The notes under the pieces were generated by a model that was not told where the DNA came from, searched no databases, and saw only the letters and a list, made by a program, of their open reading frames with translations. A program made the translations under genes and the position numbers. Source: DATAEK01 sp036258055 (GTDB lineage: Bacteria > Acidobacteriota > Vicinamibacteria > Vicinamibacterales > 2-12-FULL-66-21). Taken from it: 22,252 nucleotides of DNA. Location: NCBI GenBank assembly GCA_036258055.1, contig DATAEK010000255.1, forward strand, positions 1 through 22,252, in the 5' to 3' direction. Positions 6,858 through 15,368 of this stretch are shown one piece after another; positions within the stretch are counted from its first letter, which is position 1, and the number at the start of each line of letters is the position of its first letter.

Positions 6858-8366
6858 ATGAAATTTGACGGCGACGCTTTCATCAGCTACGCACACCTCG
6901 ACAACATCGGCTTGTCCGAAAGCCACAAAGGTTGGGTCGCGAATCTTCGCCGCGCACTGGAGGTCCGCGTCGCACAGCTCTTGGGCAAACAGTCTCGGAT
7001 CTGGTGGGACCCCAAACTGCAGGGCAACGACGTCTTCGGCGACACTCTGACAGAGCAACTCCATCGCGTGGTCTCGCTGGTGCCGGTGATCTCGCCCCGG
7101 TGGATCAAGTCGGAATGGTGCCGCAAAGAGCTGACGGAGTTCTGCAGGGCCTGCGCGGAGCAGGGCGGCGTCAGGCTGGAGGACAAATGCCGGATCTTCA
7201 AGGTCCTCAAGACACCTGTTCCGCTGGAGCTCCATCCGCCCGAGTTACAGCCTTTGCTCGGCTACGAGTTCTTCAAAGTCGATCCGAACACTGGCCGGTT
7301 CCGCGAACTGGATGAGATCTTCGGTCCTGAGGCCGAAAAGGATTTCTGGCTCAAGCTGGACGATCTGGCGCATGACATGTGTGGTCTGCTCGAGATGCTG
7401 GACAACCCGCAGCCGAAGGCAGACGCATCAGACGATGCCGTCTACCTGGCGGAGACGACGTCTGATCTCAGGGAGCAGCGGGAAGCGATCAAGCGTGATC
7501 TGCAGCAGCACGGACACAGGGTTCTTCCGACGCGCGCGCTGCCGCCGTCGGCATCGGAGGTGACGGCCGCAATGCGCGAGGATCTCGTGCACTGCCGGAT
7601 GTCGATCCACATGATCGGCAGGACCTACAGTCTGGTCCCCGAGGGGGCCGTTGCGTCGCTTCTGGAGATTCAGAACGGGCTTGCCATCGAACGGGCAAGG
7701 AATGGACGGTTCACGCGTCTCGTGTGGATTCCATCCGGATTGCAGGTCGACGATCAGCGGCAGCGAAAGGTGATCGACGACATTCGCATGGACCAGAGAA
7801 TCGAGAAGGGAGCCGACCTGCTTGAAACCACACTGGAGGACTTGCATACGGTGGTTGGCAGCCTCCTCCTCCGGGATCCAAAGCCACTCGAACGACCGGC
7901 CGTGAGGCCGACGACGATAGGGACCTCACCTCAGGTTTACCTGATGCACGACAGCCGCGACGCGGATGTCGTCACGCCGTGGGTCGATTGTCTGTTCAAG
8001 GACTTCGAAGTCATCCAACCGATTTTCACCGGAGAGGAAGCGGAGGTCCGCGAATACCACGAAGAGAACCTGCGAACCTGCGACGGCGCGTTGATTTTCT
8101 ACGGCGCCGCCAATGAATGCTGGCTGCGGCGCAAGCTGGCCGAACTGCAGAAGAGCGCCGGGTATGGCCGGACGAAGAGGATGCCGATCGTGGCGATCTG
8201 TCTCGCCCCGCCGAGAACGCCCGAGAAAGCGCGTTTTCGTACACGTAACGCCATCGTCATCCCTCAGTGGGACGGGTTCGCGGCTGATCCCCTGCAGCAA
8301 TTCATCTCCGCCCTGAAAGCCAGGGGTGAGGAACACCAGGGTGACGGAACCGGGACCGCTGCTTAA
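6858..8366 (+). CDS. Multi-TIR protein (three TIR-like modules), likely effector of a STAND pair
   Basis: A 502-residue protein without signal peptide or membrane helix. Module 1 (about 3-175) is a TIR domain: DAFISYAHLD box 1, IWWDPKLQGND, LVPVISPRWIKSEWCRKEL, with Glu91 in the WCxxE position that is the catalytic Glu of NAD-cleaving TIR domains. Module 2 (about 193-340) opens with AVYLAETTSDLREQREAIKRDL, resembling the TIR-like/DUF4062 fold. Module 3 (about 358-488) opens with QVYLMHDSRDADVV and has ALIFYGAANECWLRRKL, a TIR-like module in which the WCxxE glutamate is not evident. The start codon has only a weak purine stretch upstream (AGAGAA). The stop overlaps the next gene, implying translational coupling. 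TIR modules act as NADases or as adaptors; the first looks enzymatic and the other two may be binding modules. The domain calls for modules 2 and 3 are by motif and less certain. Confidence 0.82.
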   Translation: MKFDGDAFISYAHLDNIGLSESHKGWVANLRRALEVRVAQLLGKQSRIWWDPKLQGNDVFGDTLTEQLHRVVSLVPVISPRWIKSEWCRKELTEFCRACAEQGGVRLEDKCRIFKVLKTPVPLELHPPELQPLLGYEFFKVDPNTGRFRELDEIFGPEAEKDFWLKLDDLAHDMCGLLEMLDNPQPKADASDDAVYLAETTSDLREQREAIKRDLQQHGHRVLPTRALPPSASEVTAAMREDLVHCRMSIHMIGRTYSLVPEGAVASLLEIQNGLAIERARNGRFTRLVWIPSGLQVDDQRQRKVIDDIRMDQRIEKGADLLETTLEDLHTVVGSLLLRDPKPLERPAVRPTTIGTSPQVYLMHDSRDADVVTPWVDCLFKDFEVIQPIFTGEEAEVREYHEENLRTCDGALIFYGAANECWLRRKLAELQKSAGYGRTKRMPIVAICLAPPRTPEKARFRTRNAIVIPQWDGFAADPLQQFISALKARGEEHQGDGTGTAA

Positions 8367-11241
8367 CCCGTTCCCGGGCCTGCGACCCTTCGAGCCCGAC
8401 GAGGACTATCTCTTTTTCGGCCGCGAACGAGAGACCGACGAGCTGCTGCGGCAGCTTCGCTACACGCGATTCGTGTCGGTTGTCGGGACGTCTGGGTGCG
8501 GCAAGTCATCGCTGGTCCGTTCCGGGCTGATCCCGTCGCTGCACAGTGGACTGATGGTCAAGGCGGGCTCGAGCTGGCGCGTCTCGATTTTCCGGCCCGG
8601 CGAAGATCCAATCGGTCACCTTGCCGCGGCGCTCGACGCGCCCGGCGTCATCGGCACGACCGACGAAGAGCTGGCCTCTACGAGCCTCGTGCTGCTCGAA
8701 GCGGCGCTTCGCCGCGGCACCCTGGGACTCGTCGATGCCGTGCGACAGGCTCGAATCCCCCCCGGCGACAATCTGCTCGTCGTCGTCGATCAGTTCGAGG
8801 AGCTGTTCCGATTCCGGCGAAGCCGGGAGATCGAGCACTCCACGGACGAGGCCATCACGTTCGTCAAGCTCCTGTTGGAAGCGTCGAGCCAGAAGGACGT
8901 TCCGATCTACGTGGTGCTGACCATGCGATCCGATTTCATCGGGGACTGCATGGAATATCCGGGACTGCCGGAAGCGCTCAATTCGGGCCAGTATCTCGTC
9001 CCGCGCCTCACGCGCGACGAGCTGCGTTCCGCCATTACCGGACCGGTCGCCGTCGCCGGAGCCGAGATCGCGCCGCGGCTCGTCCAGCGGCTCCTCAACG
9101 ACCTCGGAAACGATCAGGACCAGCTTCCGGTTCTGCAACACGCGTTGATGCGGACGTGGGATCACTGGGAACAGGCTCGCCAGCCCGGTGAACCGATCGA
9201 TATCAGCGATTATGAGGCCATCGGAACTTTAGAGCACGCGCTGTCGCGCCACGCCGAAGAGGCATACCTCGACACCGGATCCGATCGAAACCGCCGGCTC
9301 ACCGAACGCGTGTTCAAGGCGCTCACCGACACGGTGACCGATTCGCGCGGCGTACGGCGCCCAGCCTCCGTTGCGGAGCTCGCCCGGATTGCCGAAACCT
9401 CGGAATCCGAAGTGACTCAGGTCGTCGACGTGTTTCGCAGGCCGGGACGATCGTTCCTGATGCCTCCGTCGACTGTGCCCCTTGGCCCGGACGTGATCGT
9501 CGATCTGGCGCACGAGAGCCTGATGCGATGCTGGATTCGGTTGATCAAGTGGGCGGAGGAAGAGCGAACGTCGGCCGCGATCTACCTCCGGCTCACGAGA
9601 GCTGCCGGGTGGTGCGAAGAAGGATCCGCGGGGCTTTGGCGGGATCCGGAGCTCGAGCTCGGTCTGCGATGGAAGCGCGAGAATCATCCGACAGCGGCGT
9701 GGGCGCGCCGCTACGACGAATCCTTCGGTCGCGCGATGCAGTTCCTCGATCGAAGCGAGCAGGAGAGAGATCGAGAGAAAGCCGAGCGCGTTGCAGCCCG
9801 GCGGCGGCAGTGGCGGCAGCTTCAGCTTACTGCGGCGGTGCTCGCCGTGTTGCTCGTCTACGCAGTGTGGAGCGGCTTCGCCGCCCGCAGGGCCAAGGCG
9901 CTGGCTGAGCTGAACCTGCGCGACGCCAGGCGAGCGGTCGATGAGTCGCTGTCACTCGTGGACCGGGACCCTGCGAGCCTCGGCATCGATCACCCCCAGA
10001 TCATCGAGTTCCGGCGCGATCTGGCGGGGAAGGCCCAGGCCTTCTACGCGGAGTTCATCAAGCGCGAACCTGCCAGTGAAGATCTGCGTCAGGGAATCGC
10101 GTTCGCCCACTTCCGATTAGGCCAGATCAATCGCATCCTCGACGCCCCTGCAAATGCGGCCGGCGAATACAGGCAGGCGATTGACAGCTTCGATCGTCTC
10201 GCGCGCGATTACCCCGACAAGCCCGTCTATCGTCAGGGTCTGGCCAACGCTTACAACTGGCTCGGCGAAACGTTGCGAGGGGCCAGCAACACGTATGCGG
10301 ATGCGAACAACGCCTACGATCAGGCGCTGCGATTGCTCCAGGAACTGCGACGCGCCGATCCTCAGAACATCGAGTATCTCCAGGAGCTCGCCCGAACTCA
10401 TTCCAACCGGGGGATTCTCTACGCGCATGGACCTGACGCGACCGGCTCCAACCTGGCGGAATCGGATTTCCGAGAGGCGATTCGCCTGCTCGAACCGCTC
10501 GCCGCCCGGAGCGCGGACCCTACGCCCTCGCAGGAGTTGGGACGTGCCTCCAACAACCTCGGAAGCCTCCTGGCCGAACAGCGACGCGAGTCTGAAGCTC
10601 GGGAGCTCTACCACAGGGCCGTCCAGATTCACGAAGGCCTGGCGCGAAGCCACCCGCAGAACCGGGAATACAGACTGGAACTGGCAAAGTTCTACAACAA
10701 CCTGGCATACCTGCTGCGCGAGCAGGGGAACTTCGACCTGGCCAGCCGCAACAACAGTCAGGCGCTTGCCGTCATCGACGAGATGGCGCGTCCTGCACCG
10801 TCTCTCGGGATCGAACAGGCTGATGGCCACAACCTGCGCGGCGCGATTCTAGAGGCGCGCAGCTGGCGTGAGGCCATGCCTGAATATCGACGTTCGCTGG
10901 AGCTTTACCAGAATCTGGCGGGCGACGCGCTCGTCTGGCACCTTCCGGACTTCCACGATCGATTCGGCGATCTTCTGGTCAACCTCGCCGCGCTCTCGCG
11001 CGAGAACCAGAACGTCGACGATGCTCGTGTGCTGCTGACCGAAGCCGTGAATTCGTATCTTGCGGTCGCGCGGAAAGTGCTCGCCGTTGGCTCGGCCGCC
11101 GAGGCGGGTTACGTCGCTGGCACTCTGTCGCGGGCGCTGGCCGATCCATCCGACCGCAAGCTGAGCGGTCTGGCCAAGGACTACGAGGATCTGCAGACAC
11201 AACTGCACGCAAAGGCAATCAATCGTGAGAAACAACCGTGA
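8341..11241 (+). CDS. nSTAND1-type NTPase with transmembrane helix and C-terminal TPR repeats
   Basis: A 966-residue protein starting at GTG 8341, preferred over the in-frame GTG at 8326 because GAGGAA (8328-8333) is correctly spaced. It begins with the nSTAND1 signature NPFPGLRPFEPDEDYLFFGRE. Walker A is GTSGCGKS (49-56) and Walker B LLVVVDQFEEL (Asp150), followed by the TMRSDF sensor-like strand and the DQLPVLQHALMRTW and VDLAHESLMRCW segments typical of these ATPases. A coiled basic stretch leads into one hydrophobic helix (about 494-515, LQLTAAVLAVLLVYAVW). Residues 550-900 hold at least five TPR-like units (for example NAYNWLGETL, ASNNLGSLLAEQ, FYNNLAYLLREQG). The tail resembles the TM-TPR tail of acidobacterial and planctomycete Ser/Thr kinases. 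It overlaps the TIR gene by 26 bases. Inferred role: a membrane-anchored sensor switch controlling the TIR protein. Confidence 0.88.
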   Translation: MTEPGPLLNPFPGLRPFEPDEDYLFFGRERETDELLRQLRYTRFVSVVGTSGCGKSSLVRSGLIPSLHSGLMVKAGSSWRVSIFRPGEDPIGHLAAALDAPGVIGTTDEELASTSLVLLEAALRRGTLGLVDAVRQARIPPGDNLLVVVDQFEELFRFRRSREIEHSTDEAITFVKLLLEASSQKDVPIYVVLTMRSDFIGDCMEYPGLPEALNSGQYLVPRLTRDELRSAITGPVAVAGAEIAPRLVQRLLNDLGNDQDQLPVLQHALMRTWDHWEQARQPGEPIDISDYEAIGTLEHALSRHAEEAYLDTGSDRNRRLTERVFKALTDTVTDSRGVRRPASVAELARIAETSESEVTQVVDVFRRPGRSFLMPPSTVPLGPDVIVDLAHESLMRCWIRLIKWAEEERTSAAIYLRLTRAAGWCEEGSAGLWRDPELELGLRWKRENHPTAAWARRYDESFGRAMQFLDRSEQERDREKAERVAARRRQWRQLQLTAAVLAVLLVYAVWSGFAARRAKALAELNLRDARRAVDESLSLVDRDPASLGIDHPQIIEFRRDLAGKAQAFYAEFIKREPASEDLRQGIAFAHFRLGQINRILDAPANAAGEYRQAIDSFDRLARDYPDKPVYRQGLANAYNWLGETLRGASNTYADANNAYDQALRLLQELRRADPQNIEYLQELARTHSNRGILYAHGPDATGSNLAESDFREAIRLLEPLAARSADPTPSQELGRASNNLGSLLAEQRRESEARELYHRAVQIHEGLARSHPQNREYRLELAKFYNNLAYLLREQGNFDLASRNNSQALAVIDEMARPAPSLGIEQADGHNLRGAILEARSWREAMPEYRRSLELYQNLAGDALVWHLPDFHDRFGDLLVNLAALSRENQNVDDARVLLTEAVNSYLAVARKVLAVGSAAEAGYVAGTLSRALADPSDRKLSGLAKDYEDLQTQLHAKAINREKQP

Positions 11242-11308
11242 GCGGGTCGTCTATTGACATTAGTATCGGGCGGATTGCTCCGATCCCGTTCAGGAGGACG
11301 AACCCATA

Positions 11309-12394
11309 ATGCTGAGCTTTCTGATGATCCTCGCGCAGCTGACGGTTCCGCTGCAGGAGCCAGCCGCGGTTTCGCCACACGGCGATCAGGTCTCGTTCGC
11401 CATCGAGCGCACTCGCACAGCTCTGGACGGACCGGCACCGAGAGTTGACGAAGAACAAGCGACACCTGCACAGCCCGCTCTACCGCCGGCGACCAGACGG
11501 CGCCGCGGCAGCATGGTGGGATACATCGACGATGCGATCATCGAATCCAAAGTCCGGATTCGATTCGACGCAGGGTTTCACGACACCGTTCCGGATCGGG
11601 CGGAGTTCTTCTACGCCAAGTGCGGCTGTTACGCTGGGGGAGGCGATCCCGACGCGCCCGGGCCCAGCCCCGGCTCTGCAAAAGATCTGAATTTTCAGCA
11701 GCTGACCGTCCAGGGTGAGTATGCGGTGAACGATCGGTTCTCGGCGTTCGCTGACGTCCCGATTCGCTGGATCCAGCCGAAGGACTTCATTCCGGGCTCG
11801 AAGCTTATCGGACAGGCGGGCTTTCCGGATCAGAGCGGGTTCAGCGATTTGCGTGCGGGTGCAAAAGTCGGAATCGTTGCATCCGAGGAGCAGAACCTCA
11901 CGGTTCAGGGACAGTTCTATTTCCCGACCGGAGACGCGGCGAAGGGGCTTGGCACGCATCACACCACTTTCGAGCCGGCGCTGCTGTATTACCAGAGAGC
12001 GTCGGACGTCGTCGTGATCGAATCGCAAGTCGGCGTTTGGTTGCCGATCGGAGGGTCCGCAGCCGTACCGGGCACCGGCACCGGAGACTTTTCCGGCAAC
12101 GTGTTCTATTACGGAATCGGTTCCGGCTTCGAGATCTACAAGAGCGATCGTGTGCAGTTCGCGCCAGTCGTCGAGCTGGTGGGATGGCATGTAACGAGCG
12201 GCTTCCAGACGACAGAGGGAGCGGACGGGTCTGTCGTCCCGCGTCGTGCCGAAGGTACCAATATCGTCAACCTGAAGTTTGGCGCGCGCGTCACGATCGA
12301 TCGCGGTTCCTTCTACGTCGGCTACGGCCACGCTCTCACGGATGCATCGTGGTACGACGACATCGTCAGGTTTGAGTATCGTTTTTCGTTCTAG
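11309..12394 (+). CDS. Putative outer-membrane beta-barrel protein
   Basis: A 361-residue protein with a hydrophobic N-terminus (MLSFLMILAQLTVPL) consistent with an export signal, then a Pro/Arg-rich linker (about 45-67). The rest consists of alternating amphipathic strands (for example LTVQGEYAVNDRFSAFADV, GQFYFPTG, VFYYGIGSGFEIY, FYVGYGHAL) and it ends in EYRFSF, the terminal aromatic pattern recognised by the barrel-assembly machinery. The pattern resembles the transporter/Phenol_MetA_deg-like barrel families, but I cannot name one. A pair of Cys in KCGCYAGGGD (about 104-113) is unusual for a barrel. AGGAGG at 11292-11297 precedes the ATG by 11 bases. It follows the nSTAND gene by 67 bases on the same strand, so it may belong to that operon. 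Its 3' end overlaps the convergent DUF4440 gene by 29 bases. Confidence 0.75.
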   Translation: MLSFLMILAQLTVPLQEPAAVSPHGDQVSFAIERTRTALDGPAPRVDEEQATPAQPALPPATRRRRGSMVGYIDDAIIESKVRIRFDAGFHDTVPDRAEFFYAKCGCYAGGGDPDAPGPSPGSAKDLNFQQLTVQGEYAVNDRFSAFADVPIRWIQPKDFIPGSKLIGQAGFPDQSGFSDLRAGAKVGIVASEEQNLTVQGQFYFPTGDAAKGLGTHHTTFEPALLYYQRASDVVVIESQVGVWLPIGGSAAVPGTGTGDFSGNVFYYGIGSGFEIYKSDRVQFAPVVELVGWHVTSGFQTTEGADGSVVPRRAEGTNIVNLKFGARVTIDRGSFYVGYGHALTDASWYDDIVRFEYRFSF

Positions 12395-12821
12395 TGACGA
12401 TCGTCGCGACCTGCCGCCATCCGTCCTCTCGCCTGGAGTAGATCGCGACGTAGCACCCGGCGGCATTCAGATCGGGCAGGCCCCGCGGGCATTTGACCCT
12501 CGCTCGGCCGCTGACTACCACCTCGTCGCCGTCGACACTGACCTGCCGCGCATCGGCGTCGAAGGCTTCGAACCTGATGTCGCCGCAGCATAGACCGGCA
12601 AGGCACTCTGCGCGGGTGATGTGTATGCCGTCGGGCGTAACCAGCGAGTAGTCGTCGGCCCAAATCTCCTCGAGCAACTCGATATCGGCGTTGACCAGCG
12701 CCTCTGGCCAGGTGCGTTCCAGCCGATCTATGTCTTCCACTGTGCTGTCGGTCGAAAGGGCCTTGCTGAAGAGCTTAGGGGAGGTGGAGCTTGGTTCGGA
12801 AGCGGATTGTGTCGCATGCAT
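12366..12821 (-). CDS. NTF2-like / DUF4440 (SnoaL-like) protein
   Basis: A 151-residue protein whose core (about 27-145) has the NTF2-like plan: a first helix DIDRLERTWPEALVNAD followed by IELLEEIWADDYSLVTPDG, then ITRAECLAGL and four long strands (IRFEAFDADARQV, EVVVSGRARV, CYVAIYSRREDGWRQVAT). Members of this superfamily are small cone-shaped proteins that serve as isomerases, hydrolases or ligand-binding proteins; no specific role can be read here. There is no signal peptide. The N-terminal 26 residues are low-complexity Ser/Thr and may not be translated, since no Shine-Dalgarno sequence precedes the ATG at 12821 (a TAATAC lies just upstream). The 3' end overlaps the convergent barrel gene by 29 bases. 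Confidence 0.8.
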   Translation of the reverse strand: MHATQSASEPSSTSPKLFSKALSTDSTVEDIDRLERTWPEALVNADIELLEEIWADDYSLVTPDGIHITRAECLAGLCCGDIRFEAFDADARQVSVDGDEVVVSGRARVKCPRGLPDLNAAGCYVAIYSRREDGWRQVATIVTRTKNDTQT

Positions 12822-13056
12822 TGAGTATTACGCACCGGTCGATCGGCGATTTCCAGTACAGCCCGCAAAACAGGCAGGAACGCGCAAGGATAGCCAGGAA
12901 CGGGCCGCCAGGTCATGACGTTCTGGTCAGCCTGCGGTAAGCGTTCGGTTAGGTCGGGTCCTGATCCTGTTTGACGCTCAGTCCCCCGCGCGGTCGCTCC
13001 GGCCAGTGGCCCTCGCGCCGCGCGGCACGACTGTGCTGCGAGACGATTGAGTCCGA

Positions 13057-15354
13057 CTATCTCGCCGCCGACGACGTCGGCTTCTTCACGAAGAACCTGG
13101 GCACGAGATACGTCATGACGGCATTGCTGCCGACGCCGTAGACCTCGCCGTCCTTCGGGTTGATGGCCACGCCGCCGAAGCCGCCGGCGCGGGTGGCCGG
13201 TCCGCGGATCATCATCCGCGGCGGCATGTCGCCATCGTCGGTGATGTTCCACGCGCCGATGAAGCCAGCGGTGTCGCCGCCGCCTTCCGACTCGACGTCA
13301 TCGTCCTCGCGGCTCTCCCGCCGGGCCTGCTCGCGGAGCGCGGCCAGCGCCTTCTCGTTCGTGTAGAGATCGGCTTCCTTCTGCGGCGTCGCCTGCTGGC
13401 GGCGGAACGCCTGAACGGCGACGTAGATCATGCCGCGCTCGGAGTCCACTTTGAGCTGACGGAAGCGTCCGAGAATCCCCGAGTTGGTGCCGCCGATGTG
13501 GCGGATGGGTGCGACGTCGCCGTCCGCCATCCGGTCGAACATGTACAGTCCGTTGGGCCCCCCCGCGGATCGGTTCGCCGCGATGATCACGTTGGCGACG
13601 GGATCCACGGCCACGCCCACGATGTCACGGAAGTCGGTTTTGGGGCCGCCGATTTTCCGTTTCGGCGCGACGTCACCGTTGGCGAGCCGATCGAACACGA
13701 GAATCGCGCGCGAGCTCGAGTCGGCCGCGACGATCTCGCCATTGACCGGATCAACTTCGACTGTCTGCGGCCGGATCAGGCCGGTGTTCGATCCCTGGAT
13801 GATGCGGACGGGCAACTGGTCGCCGCGGGCATCTCCCTTGAACACCAGCACGGCGCCGGACAGCGCGACCGGTACGATGATCTCGTCATGCACCGGGTCG
13901 AACGCGAGACCGTGCATGGTCCGGCTCAGGTGCGTCTGCTGTCCTTCGATCGTCCGGTCAGGCGCCACGTTGCCGCTGGCATAACGCGCAAAGGCGGAGA
14001 TGCGCGGCACGCTCACGCAATTGGGGACGAGGATTTCCTGCCGTTTCGGATCGTAGGCGGCTGAGGCGGCATTCGTGAAGCCGGTCGTCGGCGTGCCCTC
14101 GGGCGCGTTGCGGATGATCCGCTTGGGCGCGACATCGCCCGACGCGAGACGATCGAAGACCACGGCGGTGTGGTCGCCGTAGTTGGCCACCCAGATCTCG
14201 TTGCGTTTCGCGTCCACCGCGACGCCGACGGGGCCGACGATTTTCGTGCGCGGGCCGCCAATGTAACGCGCGGGCGCGGCGTCGCCGCTCGCCGTCACGG
14301 GGTAGATCAGGATCGAATTGCTTCCGTAGTTGGCGACGAGCAGTTCGTTTCGCGGCTTGTCGACGGTGATCCCCATCGGCCACGCGAGCTGCGTCTTGTT
14401 GCCCTGCAGCGTGCGAATCGGCGGTATGTCGCCGGTGGCCGACGCCTTGTAGACCCGGATCGAGGACGGCCGGAAGCGGCCGGGAATGTACTTGCCCGGG
14501 AAGGCCGGTTCATCCCCGGCGTACGATCGCATCTCCGTCCAGTTGCCGTGGTTCGCGACGAGCACCTCGTCGCGGGCGCTGTCGAGGAACACGCCGTGCG
14601 GATCCTCGAGCTGCGTCTCCATCCCGCGGATCGTCCGCCGCGGCCGGACCACGCCCGAGTCTTCCGTCGAGTAGATGGAGATGCCCTGGTACTGCTGGCT
14701 CGTGACCGCGAGCTCGTCGCTGCCGGTATCGAGCGACAGACCCCAGGACTGATGCGGCACGGTCAGCGAGCGCACCGGCTTCGTGTCGCCGTTGGCGTCG
14801 TAGGAGAACACTTCCACGCCGCCGCCATCGTTGTTCGTCACGATGACTTCTTTGCGCTTCGGGTTGACGGCGACGCCGGCGACGAACCCGAGCTTCACGC
14901 TCGGTCCGAGGACCCAGCCGCGCGGCGTGGTGACCTTCGACGAGTTGCCGCCCGACGCCGTGTCGTAAATCAGGAGACCGTGGCGGTTCTCGTCGCTCAT
15001 GGCGACGATGCCGTTCTCGCCGTCGACGGCGATGCCGTCGAACGTCGGCCACGGGTCCATGACCGCCGCAGTGGGCGGAATGTTGCCGCCGATCGTATTC
15101 TTGCCCGGCCATCCGGGCGGCGCGCCCCGCGATTCCCCCTTCGCGGCGGCCGCGCCCTGGCGGGACTGGTAGGCCGCGATCGCCGCCTGGTATTCCGCGC
15201 GCTGCTCGAGCGTCGGCGGCATCAGGCAGATGTCGTCAGGCTCGAGCGATTCGAAGAGCGGCTTCGCCACGTCGGCCGCAATCGTCGATTGCTCGGCGGG
15301 GTTCCACATCAGCGTGAGGATCGCCACCGGTAGTACCAGCGCTCGCTTGAACAT
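13057..15354 (-). CDS. Exported beta-propeller repeat protein (NHL/YVTN-like)
   Basis: A 765-residue secreted protein. The signal peptide is MFKRALVLPVAILTLMWNP up to about residue 27. After a Pro/Ala-rich spacer (about 45-95) it consists of repeated propeller units of roughly 45-55 residues with the pattern GDxAPxRxIxG, a T-x-L/I step, then P-x-GVAVD, x-RNEIxVANY and IxVFDRLASG. About ten copies can be traced. An insertion at 651-697, rich in Gln, Arg, Glu and Asp (RRESREDDDVESEGGGD), breaks the repeat series before the last blade. Propellers of this type bind ligands or partners or act as extracellular scaffolds; no catalytic motif is visible. GGAG (15361-15364) six bases before the ATG supports the start. 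A multi-stem palindromic element ends five bases upstream of that ribosome-binding site. Confidence 0.85.
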   Translation of the reverse strand: MFKRALVLPVAILTLMWNPAEQSTIAADVAKPLFESLEPDDICLMPPTLEQRAEYQAAIAAYQSRQGAAAAKGESRGAPPGWPGKNTIGGNIPPTAAVMDPWPTFDGIAVDGENGIVAMSDENRHGLLIYDTASGGNSSKVTTPRGWVLGPSVKLGFVAGVAVNPKRKEVIVTNNDGGGVEVFSYDANGDTKPVRSLTVPHQSWGLSLDTGSDELAVTSQQYQGISIYSTEDSGVVRPRRTIRGMETQLEDPHGVFLDSARDEVLVANHGNWTEMRSYAGDEPAFPGKYIPGRFRPSSIRVYKASATGDIPPIRTLQGNKTQLAWPMGITVDKPRNELLVANYGSNSILIYPVTASGDAAPARYIGGPRTKIVGPVGVAVDAKRNEIWVANYGDHTAVVFDRLASGDVAPKRIIRNAPEGTPTTGFTNAASAAYDPKRQEILVPNCVSVPRISAFARYASGNVAPDRTIEGQQTHLSRTMHGLAFDPVHDEIIVPVALSGAVLVFKGDARGDQLPVRIIQGSNTGLIRPQTVEVDPVNGEIVAADSSSRAILVFDRLANGDVAPKRKIGGPKTDFRDIVGVAVDPVANVIIAANRSAGGPNGLYMFDRMADGDVAPIRHIGGTNSGILGRFRQLKVDSERGMIYVAVQAFRRQQATPQKEADLYTNEKALAALREQARRESREDDDVESEGGGDTAGFIGAWNITDDGDMPPRMMIRGPATRAGGFGGVAINPKDGEVYGVGSNAVMTYLVPRFFVKKPTSSAAR

Positions 15355-15368
15355 CGTCGGCTCCGTTT

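Noticed and set aside
11254..11282. TTGACA as a sigma-70 -35 box before the barrel gene
   Set aside because: No acceptable -10 sequence occurs 16-18 bases downstream; kept only as an open question about operon structure.
6468..12960. TIR/nSTAND block as an integrated mobile island with flanking direct repeats
   Set aside because: No integrase, tRNA end or matching direct repeats were found at either side; only the composition and gene content hint at transfer.
14170..15333. 387-codon open frame on the + strand opposite the propeller gene
   Set aside because: It has a regular repeat pattern only because it is antisense to the propeller repeats; Arg/Val/His-rich composition and no start signals.
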